Source: an uncultured Spirochaetaceae bacterium
GTDB taxonomy: Bacteria > Spirochaetota > Spirochaetia > Sphaerochaetales > Sphaerochaetaceae
DNA: 64,000 bases
Direction: 5' to 3'
NCBI GenBank assembly: GCA_944389105.1
Contig: CALXLD010000022.1
Span: 186,001 to 250,000 of the forward strand
Part shown: positions 8,389 to 17,226 of the stretch, one piece after another
Numbering within the stretch: the first letter of the stretch is position 1
Layout of the letters: every line of letters begins with the position of its first letter
Translations under genes and position numbers: made by a program
The notes under the pieces: generated by a model
Told to the model about the DNA's origin: nothing
Databases searched by the model: none
What the model saw: the letters and a program-made list of their open reading frames with translations, nothing else

Positions 8389-9608
8389 TACCTTCCCTCC
8401 TTCTTATCTTTATTGACCAAAGTCTTTCCTTCTTTCGCCAGTGTCCTGAACTCCTCTCTGGAAAGCTGTTCAATAGGTTTTGCAATACCTTTCTGCTTCA
8501 TAGCAGCAATTGCAGCTCCTTCCTTCTTTGAGAATCCTGAACGGAAAATCTTGTTCCAGAAAGATGCAAGGATGACATTAGTGGCAGTAAAATAGATTAT
8601 CGTTGCGATTATCGTGTCCGCAATCTCCGTCGGTATACCTGTAGCAGCAAGAGAGCCTCTTCCCATCTTCAGGATTCCGAAGAAAATAGCAGAGAAGAAA
8701 ATACCTATCGGAGAGCAGTTTCCAAGAAGCGCGACAGCAATTCCATCGTATCCTTCATTAGGCATCTTCCCCATCTCCATTATATTGGAGTATCCGCAGT
8801 AGTATGTCAGACCCGCAAGACTTGCCAATGCTCCGGCAATTGCCATTGATATCATTATCGAGCGATTGACCTTTATGCCAGCATATTCAGCACAGAACCT
8901 GTTTGAACCAACTGCCTTGAGATTGAAGCCAAGCGTTGTCTTCTGCAGAATGAACCAGACTACGATACACATTATGATGGCCAGGAAAAAACCATAGTTA
9001 AGCGTTGAGAATGACGTGATATCCGTAATCCAGTCTGCACGCAATGTATGCGCAGTCTCAATCGGCTTTGACTTAACGGAGATGGTCGGGTCGATGATGA
9101 AACGCGGGATAAAATCATAGACAATCCAGTAAGCTATCCAGTTAAGCATTATTGTGGATACTACTTCATGTACGTTGAACCTGGCTTTAAGCAGGCCGGA
9201 AAGGAATCCCCAGAATGCGCCAGTTGCCATAGCCGCCACGATAACTATGAAAAGATATACAGGACGGGGCATGCTCATTGGAAGATAAAAAGCCAGAATA
9301 GATCCGGTGATGCCGCCTATCAGCATCTGCCCTGATGCTCCGATATTGAAAAGCCCGGTCTTGAATGCGAATGCAACAGAAAGCCCTATCAGTATAAGCT
9401 GTGTGGACATTCCCAATGTATTTCCGATTCTGCGGGTATTGGACAGAGCTCCGAAAAGTATTCTTTCAAATCCAGCAAAAGGATTCTTCCCGATACACAG
9501 GATGAATATACATCCGGCAACTATTCCAAGAAATACTGCAGATAGAGAGACAAGAAGGGGTGATGCCTTTCTTGCTTCAAGAGGTTTATTGCCAGCTCTC
9601 TTACTCAT
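8388..9608 (-). CDS. Nucleoside ABC transporter permease, NupP/YufP-like
   Basis: 406 residues with about ten membrane segments. The family signatures LAFAFKTGLFNIGASGQMLIGG (shown here as VAFAFKTGLFNIGASGQ, about residues 78-94) and LKAVGSNRFCAEYAGI (about 230) are clear. It is slightly longer than typical because of a charged cytoplasmic C-terminal tail of about 45 residues (EGAAIAAMKQKG onward). The gene overlaps the ATPase gene upstream by 4 bp and the second permease downstream by 1 bp, giving tight translational coupling. Confidence 0.9.
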   Translation of the reverse strand: MSKRAGNKPLEARKASPLLVSLSAVFLGIVAGCIFILCIGKNPFAGFERILFGALSNTRRIGNTLGMSTQLILIGLSVAFAFKTGLFNIGASGQMLIGGITGSILAFYLPMSMPRPVYLFIVIVAAMATGAFWGFLSGLLKARFNVHEVVSTIMLNWIAYWIVYDFIPRFIIDPTISVKSKPIETAHTLRADWITDITSFSTLNYGFFLAIIMCIVVWFILQKTTLGFNLKAVGSNRFCAEYAGIKVNRSIMISMAIAGALASLAGLTYYCGYSNIMEMGKMPNEGYDGIAVALLGNCSPIGIFFSAIFFGILKMGRGSLAATGIPTEIADTIIATIIYFTATNVILASFWNKIFRSGFSKKEGAAIAAMKQKGIAKPIEQLSREEFRTLAKEGKTLVNKDKKEGR

Positions 9609-11122
9609 TTTTCCTCCCCCTTCCTTATTCCTGCCATCAAGAGGCCAACAGAGTGCTCATCCGTATCTGCCGTATCAACGATATCAATAAGCTCGCCTCC
9701 GGAGATTACAGCTATCTTATCTGAAAGATTGAAAATCTCATCAAGCTCGAATGAAACAAGCAGAATAGCCTTGCCCCTATCCCTTTCATTAACAAGCTGC
9801 TTGTGGATGTATTCAATAGCGCCTACATCAAGACCCCTTGTTGGCTGTACAGCAATAAGCAGATCAGGATCTGCGGTAATCTCGCGCCCAATGATGGCTT
9901 TCTGCTGGTTTCCTCCTGAGAGTTTCCCTGCAAGAGAATCCGCACCTTCTCCCGAACGGACATCAAACTTCTCTATTATCTTCTCTGTATAACCAAGAAT
10001 CTCCGGATAATTGAGAATACCATGGTTTGAAAAAGGAGCCTCTGTAAACTTCTTTATCACCATATTGGATGTAAGAGGAGCATTAAGGATAAGTCCGCGC
10101 TTCTGCCTGTCCTCCGGAATATGGCCAAGCCCCATCGCATTGCGTTCCGCTATAGAAATGCCTGTTATGTCCTTCCCGTTGAACTTTATTGTACCGCTCT
10201 CTGCTTTTCTAAGACCCGTGATAGCTTCAACAAGCTCTGTCTGCCCATTACCATCAACACCTGCAAGTCCTATAATCTCCCCTCCATGAACAGTAAGAGA
10301 AAGATTCTTTACCCCAAGAACCTTCTTGCTATTCATTACAGAAAGATTCTCTATTTCAAGAATAGGCTTTCCGGGTCTGCTTGGTGCTTTATCAACCTTG
10401 AATGAGACAGGCCGTCCGACCATGGCCGCAGCCATTTCCTCGACGCTTGCTTTATCTACATCGACTACCCCTATGAGCTTTCCGCGTCTTATAATCGTAC
10501 AGCGCTTAGCTACTGCTTTTATCTCATCGAGTTTATGGGTGATAAGGATTATCGATTTTCCTTCTGCTGCAAGATTCTTCATAATCTGCATCAGCTCATC
10601 GATTTCCTGAGGAGTAAGAACTGCCGTAGGTTCATCAAAGATCAGGATATCAGCATCGCGATAGAGCATTTTGAGAATCTCAACCCTCTGCTGCATTCCA
10701 ACAGTAATGTCCTCTATGACCATATCAGGTTCAATAGAAAGACCATAACGCTCTGAGATTTCCTTTATCTTCCTGGAAGCTTTTCTGATATCGTAAACAA
10801 AGCCTCCTTCCTTACCCATTATGATATTCTCAGCTACCGTGAAATTATGGACTAGCTGAAAATGCTGATGAACCATTCCAATACCGAGATCAAAGGCATC
10901 ATTCGGGCTTTTTATATTAACTTCTTTTCCCCGTACTTTAATAATACCTTTATCAGCATGATACAATCCAAAGAGAATGCTCATCAATGTTGACTTGCCA
11001 GCTCCATTCTCTCCGAGGATTGCGTGGATCTCCCCTTCTTCTACCTGTAAAGTAATTCCACCATTAGCAATAATTCCGGGAAATTCCTTCCAGATATCAA
11101 GCATTTCAATAACGTAACTCAA
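9605..11122 (-). CDS. Nucleoside ABC transporter ATP-binding protein, NupO/YufO-like (two ABC domains)
   Basis: 505 residues with two fused ABC domains. The first has Walker A GENGAGKST (about 36), the atypical signature ITVGMQQRVEILK and Walker B ILIFDEPTAVLTPQE. The second has GVDGNGQTE in place of a full Walker A, and LSGGNQQKAIIGRE. This asymmetric pattern is typical of BMP/ribose-type importers. It lies between the binding protein gene and the permeases; a hairpin separates it from the binding protein gene, so its expression is probably lower. Confidence 0.92.
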   Translation of the reverse strand: MSYVIEMLDIWKEFPGIIANGGITLQVEEGEIHAILGENGAGKSTLMSILFGLYHADKGIIKVRGKEVNIKSPNDAFDLGIGMVHQHFQLVHNFTVAENIIMGKEGGFVYDIRKASRKIKEISERYGLSIEPDMVIEDITVGMQQRVEILKMLYRDADILIFDEPTAVLTPQEIDELMQIMKNLAAEGKSIILITHKLDEIKAVAKRCTIIRRGKLIGVVDVDKASVEEMAAAMVGRPVSFKVDKAPSRPGKPILEIENLSVMNSKKVLGVKNLSLTVHGGEIIGLAGVDGNGQTELVEAITGLRKAESGTIKFNGKDITGISIAERNAMGLGHIPEDRQKRGLILNAPLTSNMVIKKFTEAPFSNHGILNYPEILGYTEKIIEKFDVRSGEGADSLAGKLSGGNQQKAIIGREITADPDLLIAVQPTRGLDVGAIEYIHKQLVNERDRGKAILLVSFELDEIFNLSDKIAVISGGELIDIVDTADTDEHSVGLLMAGIRKGEEK

Positions 11123-11164
11123 TGGCGTCTCCCATCTAAGAGGGCACCCGAAGGTGCAATTCAG

Positions 11165-11188
11165 AAAAGGCCGCCCGAACAGGCGGCC
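11165..11188 (-). terminator. Hairpin terminator/attenuator between binding protein and ATPase genes
   Basis: On the minus strand a perfect 7-bp stem GGCCGCC / GGCGGCC with a 6-base loop is followed by TTTT. It lies 20 bp after the stop of the binding protein gene and before the ATPase gene of the same operon. Partial termination or 3'-end protection here would raise the binding protein relative to the membrane components. Confidence 0.7.
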
Positions 11189-11208
11189 CGGCTAATCAGC
11201 TATACCTG

Positions 11209-12267
11209 TTATGGAATAAGTCCGTCAGCTGTATCCTGAACAGTAATTGTTCCATCCTTGATAAGCTCTGCAACAGAAGCAACTGCAGCTTCGATTTCAG
11301 GAGTAAGGTTCGGGTTGGATGCAGGGATACCAGCTCTGTCCTCTGCAACTCCGAGAACGAGGTGTCTGCCACCTTCGAATGTACCATTAGCAGCTGCCAT
11401 TGCCTGGTCATAAGCAACGCCGGTTACATCCTTCATAGCAGAAGTGAGGATACAGGATTCACCATTTCCCATATCTCCTACTGAATACTGATCAACATCA
11501 ACACCGACTGCCCATACATCCTCACCTGCGAGACGGCGGTTCTTAGCTTCATTAATGACACCAACGCCAGTACCACCAGCTGCTGCGAAGATTGCATCTA
11601 CACCCTTATCATACATAGCCATAGCAAGCTGCTGTCCGCCTGCGAGGTCAGCAAAAGATCCCTGATAAACGAAGTTCGATGGATCCATGTTGATGGATGT
11701 GCCGAAATTCTCGTTTGCATAGGCAACACCCTGCTGGAATCCCCAGTTGAACTTCTGTACTGCTGGAATCTCAAGACCACCAACAAAACCTACATCACCA
11801 CTCTGCAGCTTGAGAGCTGTTGCAAGTCCTGCCATAAAGCCTGATTCCTGCTCCTTGAATGTAATTGCTACTGTATTCTCTCCGATTCCTGAAACAAGTG
11901 CGTCGTCAATGATGATGAGCATCAGATCCGGATACATTTCCTGTGCCTGTGAAACAGCTTCTGCGAAAAGATAGCCAGGACAAGCGATGAATCTGTAACC
12001 ATTATCATAAAGATCGGAGATGGCTGTAAGATAATCTGTAGTAGTTGTTCCAGAAGGTCTAAGATAGGTGCACTGAAGACCGAGTTCCTCAGCAGCCTGT
12101 GCTACACCTTCAAATGTTCCCTGATTGAATGAACGATCATCGATTGTGCCGGAATCTGTGACCATTCCAAGCATAAGCTCTCCGCTTCCTGAAGACTCTG
12201 CAGAGCCAGAAGCAAAGACTGCCAGAGAAAGAACTGCCATAAGCAGTACAGCAATGGTTTTCTTCAT
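11209..12267 (-). CDS. BMP/PnrA-family purine nucleoside-binding protein
   Basis: 352 residues. The signal sequence ends LAVFASGSAESSG without a cysteine, so it is secreted or anchored otherwise than by a classic lipobox. The mature protein starts LGMVTDSGTIDDRSFNQGTFEG, the strongly conserved BMP signature; the D-x-SFNQ segment contacts the nucleoside in PnrA of Treponema pallidum. Further family landmarks are GFVGG and AAGGTGVGVINEAK. It is the first gene of the operon with one ATPase, two permeases and a purine nucleoside phosphorylase. A good ribosome site (AAAGGAG) precedes the ATG and a near-consensus promoter lies upstream. Confidence 0.92.
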   Translation of the reverse strand: MKKTIAVLLMAVLSLAVFASGSAESSGSGELMLGMVTDSGTIDDRSFNQGTFEGVAQAAEELGLQCTYLRPSGTTTTDYLTAISDLYDNGYRFIACPGYLFAEAVSQAQEMYPDLMLIIIDDALVSGIGENTVAITFKEQESGFMAGLATALKLQSGDVGFVGGLEIPAVQKFNWGFQQGVAYANENFGTSINMDPSNFVYQGSFADLAGGQQLAMAMYDKGVDAIFAAAGGTGVGVINEAKNRRLAGEDVWAVGVDVDQYSVGDMGNGESCILTSAMKDVTGVAYDQAMAAANGTFEGGRHLVLGVAEDRAGIPASNPNLTPEIEAAVASVAELIKDGTITVQDTADGLIP

Positions 12268-12298
12268 TGGTTTCTCCTTTATAGGATGTTATACGGCC

Positions 12299-12327
12299 AT
12301 TCTACCTGCACTCTATAGAGCTGTCAA
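12299..12327 (-). promoter_or_regulatory. Sigma-70 promoter of the purine nucleoside operon
   Basis: On the minus strand TTGACA (12322-12327) and TAGAAT (12299-12304) are separated by exactly 17 bp. The start point would fall near 12292, giving a leader of about 25 bases that carries the AAAGGAG ribosome site of the binding protein gene. Confidence 0.8.
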
Positions 12328-12341
12328 ACAAAGATTGACAG
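12321..12341. promoter_or_regulatory. Inverted repeat overlapping the -35 element, candidate operator
   Basis: CTGTCAA and TTGACAG form a perfect 7-bp inverted repeat with a 7-bp spacer. One arm is the -35 hexamer itself, so a bound protein would block RNA polymerase. No regulator gene is adjacent; a purine-sensing repressor encoded elsewhere is inferred. Confidence 0.5.
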
Positions 12342-12699
12342 AATGTAATCATCTTCAAACAATATAACTATATATTGTATAAAAAATTACAATATTGATA
12401 TTAAAAATGGGAATCTAATAAAAACAACAAACCGCAACAACACATGTCGGATTTTCACCAAAGATAAAAACCGCAAATATAATCACAGGTATATTGCATC
12501 AAGGGCAGAGAGAAACAAAAGGTATTATATACACCCCATCTGCACGCCTGGCAGGAGCAACTGCCATTCCTGAGATAACAGCAAGGAAAGATGGCTTCCT
12601 TTCCATTTTTCCGGCAACCTTAAGCAGTGCTTAATATTTATTCTAGATAATAACACAGTGATATATCCCACATACGCTACTAAACACAGAAACAACCGA

Positions 12700-12743
12700 A
12701 CCGACAAGATTTTGGAATATCAACCGACAAGATTTTGGAATAT
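12700..12743. repeat. Tandem direct repeat, 2 copies of a 21-bp unit
   Basis: ACCGACAAGATTTTGGAATA(T) occurs at 12700-12720 and again, identical, at 12723-12743 (period 23 bp). Closely spaced copies of a roughly 20-bp motif are seen at the ends of IS21-type insertion sequences, so this may be the relic of an element end, but no transposase is visible nearby. The rest of the 12342-12757 gap holds A+T-rich DNA with no gene I can support. Confidence 0.55.
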
Positions 12744-12757
12744 ACTAATAAATATAC

Positions 12758-12791
12758 AAAAGCCCCTGCCTATCAAAGGCAAAGGGCTTTA
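12758..12791 (-). terminator. Terminator hairpin after lipoprotein gene A
   Basis: The DNA around AAAAGCCC...TGCCT and AGGCA...GGGCTTT forms a long two-part hairpin ending in a T run on the minus strand, directly after the stop of the lipoprotein gene. It is nearly symmetric and could work in both directions. Confidence 0.75.
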
Positions 12792-12797
12792 ACAATA

Positions 12798-14669
12798 TTA
12801 TTCAGCAGCGGCTAATTGGTTATGAGTAATGATTATAGAATTATTTGAAGTTGATATTTTCCCAGAGTTATCCTCACCATTTCTATCATGTCCAACAATT
12901 CCATTATTAGCGAGAGTCTCACCATCTGCCAGCCATGAATTTATTATAACAGTACCAGTATTTTCGGTGAAAGATACTGATGTCTTTGCAGAACTACCAT
13001 AAATACCTGCTATAGCTCCAATCGAAAGATGATCATTCCAAGAATCACCTGCATATGGATAAAGTGTAATCTCAGAATTTACCTCGCAATTTGCAATACT
13101 ACCTCGGAAAACGCCTCCTGCCAGACCACCTACACCCTGAACATCACACTCTATATTAAGGTTAGATGAACAATTGGTCATTACCAGTGCTGAATCACTA
13201 TCACTGCCATAAGCTATTCCTATAATACCACCAATAAAATTCGAGGTTGTCTCACTTATTGATTCAATAAAACTACCTGCCTCCGCGGAAACTTCACAGT
13301 TTGAAATGCTTATTTGAGTACAAGGAGCACTACGCCCTATTATCCCTCCAACATTTGCAATATGTCCTTCAATCATAATGCTTCCTGTTGCATGTAATTC
13401 ATCTAATGTAGCGCTTGCAGGATCTGCTGAAGTTGTTCCACAAAGATAACCAATTATCCCACCAATATTTATGCATCCATTCTGGATATTAATATTATTT
13501 ACGGTAAGATTACTAATATCAGCACCATCCCCGATAACTCCAAATAATCCTAAATAACAAGAATCTTTCAGGAGTTCTCTTTCAAAAGGATCTGCGGCAA
13601 CAGTATTCGAACCTTTTATATACAAATTGTTGATAACATGCCCGTCACCATTAAATGTACCTTTAAATGGCAGAAAGTCTGAATCTGATTCTCCATCTCT
13701 GAATTTTGACCAATCTTTATCAATATTCCCAACAACACTGTAATTAACCATTCCAATCGGTGTCCAATCGACATTTCCAAGATCAAGATCAGAGGTTAGT
13801 GTTATTGTTTTTCCGCTGAAATTTTTTCCTCCATTTACAAGCTGAGCAAGACCTGCAAGCTGCTCTGGTGTGGATATTTCAAATGAATTCTTGTTTTCTT
13901 CATACCAAGAATCATCCATACCACCCTTCCAGGTGTTATCAACTATTGTATCATTACCAACAGTAATCGATGAGCCAGAGTTGATTATTGTATCCCCTGC
14001 GGAAACATTAACATCCGCCTTTGATATAACACCTGATGTAGTTTCTTCTGAATAAGAAACTGTAACACTTACGGTTCCTGTCATTTCAGATGTATAGACG
14101 CTGTAATCATTAGAGAGAACACCATTTGTCTGAACAAATGAAAGAGCAGATATTGTCTTTGCTTTGAAATCAGTTAAATTGGCGGTAACTGTACGATTAG
14201 CAGTCACCTGAGAACCTTTAAATGTGAACTTTATCGTTCCTCTGCTGATTTCGCTTATTCCAGATTCAGTGTTCAGACCATTTCCGCTATAGCCGGAGAA
14301 AGTAACTGTTGCGACTAAAGTAACAGCTGTACTCGATTGTCCATCTGCGAAGGGCATTGCTAAGCGAGAAAGAGAAGAGCTTCCACCACTGCTGCCAGAC
14401 TCAATACTCCATTTTACAGACATGCCATCCGGCGGATTATCCAAATCCTTGATGATGCCCGCCACATCAAGAGCAGAAGCAACTTCTTCTGATTCCAGTT
14501 TATCAAGCCCGCTTGTCATTGGAGGGAAGATTGGCCATCCACCAGGATATCCATTGTTCTGGCATCCAGTCAGTGAAATAAGAAGTACTAAAACAAAAAC
14601 TGGGAGAGTCTTCAGTACTTTAGAATATACCCCCCCCTGTGTGCCGTAAAATTCCCGATTTCTATTCAT
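12798..14669 (-). CDS. Surface lipoprotein A with GLUG-type repeats; in-frame poly-G tract near start (phase ON)
   Basis: About 623 residues from the ATG at 14669, chosen because GGAGG lies 5 bases upstream; the longer frame has no ribosome site. A lipoprotein signal sequence (TLPVFVLVLLISLTGC) is followed by a Ser/Thr/Gly-rich N-domain and, from about residue 260, a beta-helix-like region with entry motif ISTPEQLAGLAQLVNGG and repeated GLFG/GGIIG motifs (GLUG type), as in adhesin-like surface proteins. Codons 11-14 contain eight consecutive G (14630-14637), in frame as sequenced. Its N-domain resembles that of lipoprotein D (both contain a GSSITVGN / STSITIGG segment). The role is unknown; surface exposure is inferred. 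Confidence 0.8.
   Translation of the reverse strand: MNRNREFYGTQGGVYSKVLKTLPVFVLVLLISLTGCQNNGYPGGWPIFPPMTSGLDKLESEEVASALDVAGIIKDLDNPPDGMSVKWSIESGSSGGSSSLSRLAMPFADGQSSTAVTLVATVTFSGYSGNGLNTESGISEISRGTIKFTFKGSQVTANRTVTANLTDFKAKTISALSFVQTNGVLSNDYSVYTSEMTGTVSVTVSYSEETTSGVISKADVNVSAGDTIINSGSSITVGNDTIVDNTWKGGMDDSWYEENKNSFEISTPEQLAGLAQLVNGGKNFSGKTITLTSDLDLGNVDWTPIGMVNYSVVGNIDKDWSKFRDGESDSDFLPFKGTFNGDGHVINNLYIKGSNTVAADPFERELLKDSCYLGLFGVIGDGADISNLTVNNINIQNGCINIGGIIGYLCGTTSADPASATLDELHATGSIMIEGHIANVGGIIGRSAPCTQISISNCEVSAEAGSFIESISETTSNFIGGIIGIAYGSDSDSALVMTNCSSNLNIECDVQGVGGLAGGVFRGSIANCEVNSEITLYPYAGDSWNDHLSIGAIAGIYGSSAKTSVSFTENTGTVIINSWLADGETLANNGIVGHDRNGEDNSGKISTSNNSIIITHNQLAAAE
14630..14637 (-). repeat. 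Poly-G tract (G8) in lipoprotein gene A
   Basis: Eight consecutive C on the plus strand (G8 on the coding strand), between the start codon and the signal peptide hydrophobic core. With G8, or with multiples of three added or removed, the reading frame is open; other lengths would end translation early. Confidence 0.9.
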
Positions 14670-14839
14670 TTTGGCCTCCAGGGAAATGCTACCATCAATC
14701 GCCAGAAGTATAAATCCAGAATTATCCAAGGAAGACAAAAAACTGGAAAATTATCATTTATGACAATGCTGATCTCTATCTCGGAATCCCATGCATTGAT
14801 ACATTCTTTTACCCATCGAAAGATTCTGGTAGCAGCTCC

Positions 14840-15060
14840 TTAGCAGGCTCTATAGTACTTCTGGATATCTTCGGAAAAGCAGTTCTGCTTCCAAGGGAAA
14901 CAATGGGGTACATTAAATTTCAAAAGGTTACAAAATGTGTTCCCTTTCTCAATACGATACATTTCATTGAAGTTTACATCTTCCTTGTTGAGACTAACCA
15001 ATTCCCCAACATGCATTCCTATTGATGCCAATATATCCTATTATAGATAAGTCTCTATCA
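14840..15060 (-). pseudogene. Tyrosine recombinase remnant
   Basis: A 63-codon open stretch reads SIGMHVGELVSLNKEDVNFN, matching the box I region of tyrosine recombinases (usually TGMRVGEL followed by L-x-x-ED), but the catalytic arginine position is histidine. Just upstream, in another frame, DRDLSII fits the preceding helix of the family, so there is a frameshift at about 15035. No box II H-x-x-R or catalytic tyrosine is present. It is a decayed integrase fragment and not functional. The rest of 14670-15298 holds no gene I can support. Confidence 0.55.
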
Positions 15061-15298
15061 CAAGAACAATTATCACATATTAGCTCCTAGTCTTCATCAG
15101 AGTATGTTTCTTTGACGGCTTGTTATTAAGGACTGGCCTCATGGTACACATTATTTTCCTGTATCACTTAATCTTTCATCGGCAAAATCTCATTAATGCA
15201 AGTATGCCGTGCCGCCTATCCGCGCGATAAGATTAAATGATAATCTAGTGGCCTAAAAGGCCCCTTAAAATTGTAATGAGAAAGACTATGATAAGAAA

Positions 15299-15790
15299 AT
15301 GGAAGAAACAGTTTATGCTGCTAACAATGAACAAGCCACTTATTATCTGAAGAAGCATCAAGGTGAGAATATAAAGAATATTGAAGACGGAACTATTGCC
15401 CGCTATGGAGCAGGGGGCCGCAATAAGATGATTTCAAACAAAGCTCGTGACAAATCGCTAAAGAATGGATTTACTCCACAGGAACATAATACCGCTGCTG
15501 CGAATATTGCAATTATATATCAATATGGACATAAAATTATCGAGCGCCCTGATAGGAAAGGAAATATTGATGTTCGGATAAGATACTATGAAACCTGCAT
15601 CGAGTTCTATCCTTCTGGCAAACGTGGATATGCTCAGATAATGATGAAGATGAGCAATCTTGAAGGCAATACGCTTTATACAATAGAACTTGTTGAGATA
15701 AAAAATAAGCCTGACCTCATTGATGAACCACTCTCCGCAGAGGCGATTCGAGCGTCAGACTCTATAATCAGGTTACCATCAGGGCCGTGA
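15299..15790 (+). CDS. LPD3-like polyvalent-protein-type domain, mobile-element fragment
   Basis: 163 residues. The pattern ISNKARDKSLKNGFTPQEHN, then ERPDRKGNIDVRIRYYE, then YAQIMMKMS and NTLYTIELVEIKNK resembles the large polyvalent protein-associated domain 3 found in phage and conjugative-element polyvalent proteins. Such domains normally sit in much larger proteins, so this may be a detached or truncated piece. No strong ribosome site precedes the ATG. It lies next to a recombinase remnant, which supports a mobile-element origin. Downstream, 15791-16026 has no gene I can recognise. Confidence 0.45.
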   Translation: MEETVYAANNEQATYYLKKHQGENIKNIEDGTIARYGAGGRNKMISNKARDKSLKNGFTPQEHNTAAANIAIIYQYGHKIIERPDRKGNIDVRIRYYETCIEFYPSGKRGYAQIMMKMSNLEGNTLYTIELVEIKNKPDLIDEPLSAEAIRASDSIIRLPSGP

Positions 15791-16026
15791 GATGTCAATT
15801 TAGGTTTCTTTTATAGTAGAAATATCAATTTCTCCAGAGATAAGCTTTGGCAACAGAAAATCTCTTATTTCTGATTATTGCCATAGCAACTATGGAATGT
15901 TGAAATTCACCTCTTTTATAAAAATATCCTGGTATAAAGCCGGCTATTTCTTATAAAGAAATTATATTCAATTTCTTCTTCAATCTCTGCTTTCTCCTTC
16001 ACTTAAAGTGCCACAACAATAGCGGA

Positions 16027-16051
16027 TAAAGAAAGCGGGCCGAAGCCCGCT
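16027..16051 (-). terminator. Terminator after the GH105 gene
   Basis: On the minus strand AGCGGGC and GCCCGCT form a perfect 7-bp stem closed by a TTCG tetraloop, followed by TTCTTT. It is 31 bp beyond the stop of the hydrolase gene and ends the rhamnogalacturonan operon. Confidence 0.85.
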
Positions 16052-16082
16052 GAGCCTTTCAGCTCCGAGATAGACATAAACC

Positions 16083-17180
16083 TCAGACTTGCTTCAGATG
16101 AAGCTCTTCCTCGGTACAAGCCAGGATGAATGCACCCACTCCTTTGAAGTCGTCTACTCCGATTTTCTCTGAAATATAATATCTGTAAGAACCATCCCTG
16201 TATGGATTGCCGCCAAGGCCAGCTACAGAACATATTCCACCGAGATGCAGATTTCCGCTCCCATCTTCCCTCAGATACTTTTCACGGATACCATCCATTG
16301 CCTTCAGAGCAGGGGATGCATATGAAACATCGAGATATCCTGATCTCACTCCTTTCAGAAGCGAATATGCGAACATCGCAGAGCCGGATGTCTCAAGATA
16401 GTTGCCACCTCTGGTTCCCTCATCAGTAACCTGCCACCACATACCGCTTTCATCCTGGAAACGGATAACCGCTGAAGCAAGCTGATTGATAATACCGATT
16501 ATGTCCCCGCGTTTTTTATAATCTGCTGGAAGGAAATCAAGCACATCAATAGCCGCCATCATATACCACCCGATGGATCTGGACCAGAAATGAGGCGAAC
16601 AGCCCGTCTTCTCGTCGGACCATCGCATACCTCGTGATTCATCATATGCATGATAAAGCAGTCCTGTATCCTTATCTCTCAGAAGCTCATAAGATGTCAT
16701 AAGCTGCTTTGAAATATCATCGAAAGCCAGATAATCATCGTGGCGTTTCCCATACTCTGCAGTAAACGGCCCTTCCATATAAAGACCATCAAGCCAGATC
16801 TGCCAAGGATATATTTCCTTATGCCAGAATACACCGCATTTGCACCTTGGCTGTCCTAGAAGCTGATGATGGAGTCTGTCAGCTGCCGCTGAAAACCGTT
16901 CCTCTCCGCTTCTGTCATAGAGTGCGAAAAGAGTCTTTCCTGCATTTATCTGATCAAGATTGTATTCTCCTTCACGATATGTGCTGATCTTCCCATCGGG
17001 AGCAATCAAGGGATCATACATTGAGTACACCCAGGGATAAACAGACTCATCTCCATGCACATCAGCGCTTCTCAGAGATGCATACAGCACAAGGCCATGC
17101 TCATAATGCCAGGCCATCATACCTGGACGGTATCTGCTTTCAACGCTCTTTGCCATTCTGAGAGAAAGCGGTAGTTCCAT
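16083..17180 (-). CDS. Unsaturated rhamnogalacturonyl hydrolase, GH88/GH105 family (YteR-like)
   Basis: 365 residues, the length of YteR-type enzymes, with no signal peptide, so it is cytoplasmic. Family motifs are WLDGLYMEGPF (129-139, containing the catalytic aspartate D131), HFWSRSIGWYMMA (about 198-210) and GTRGGNYLETSGSAMFAY. It removes the unsaturated uronate from the non-reducing end of rhamnogalacturonan oligosaccharides produced by lyases, by hydration of the double bond. It is the last gene of an operon with two LplB/LplC-type permeases and a binding protein, an order that recalls yteP-ytcP-ytcQ-yteR of Bacillus subtilis. GGAGG precedes the ATG. Confidence 0.9.
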   Translation of the reverse strand: MELPLSLRMAKSVESRYRPGMMAWHYEHGLVLYASLRSADVHGDESVYPWVYSMYDPLIAPDGKISTYREGEYNLDQINAGKTLFALYDRSGEERFSAAADRLHHQLLGQPRCKCGVFWHKEIYPWQIWLDGLYMEGPFTAEYGKRHDDYLAFDDISKQLMTSYELLRDKDTGLLYHAYDESRGMRWSDEKTGCSPHFWSRSIGWYMMAAIDVLDFLPADYKKRGDIIGIINQLASAVIRFQDESGMWWQVTDEGTRGGNYLETSGSAMFAYSLLKGVRSGYLDVSYASPALKAMDGIREKYLREDGSGNLHLGGICSVAGLGGNPYRDGSYRYYISEKIGVDDFKGVGAFILACTEEELHLKQV

Positions 17181-17193
17181 TTATTTCCTCCGG

Positions 17194-17219
17194 AAAACGG
17201 CCACCCCGGGGGGCAGCCG
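17194..17219 (-). terminator. Hairpin terminator/attenuator between binding protein and GH105 genes
   Basis: On the minus strand CGGCTGCCCC and GGGGTGGCCG pair over 10 bp (two G-U pairs) and are followed by TTTT. It sits 8 bp after the stop of the solute-binding protein gene, inside the operon, so it probably lowers expression of the hydrolase relative to the binding protein. Confidence 0.6.
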
Positions 17220-17226
17220 CTTAAGA

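Noticed and set aside
12268..12330. Possible riboswitch in the leader of the purine nucleoside operon
   Set aside because: The promoter I see leaves a leader of only about 25 bases, too short for an aptamer.
17208..17213. G6 run between the YtcQ-like and GH105 genes as another slippage site
   Set aside because: It is shorter than the lipoprotein tracts and is explained by a G+C terminator stem.
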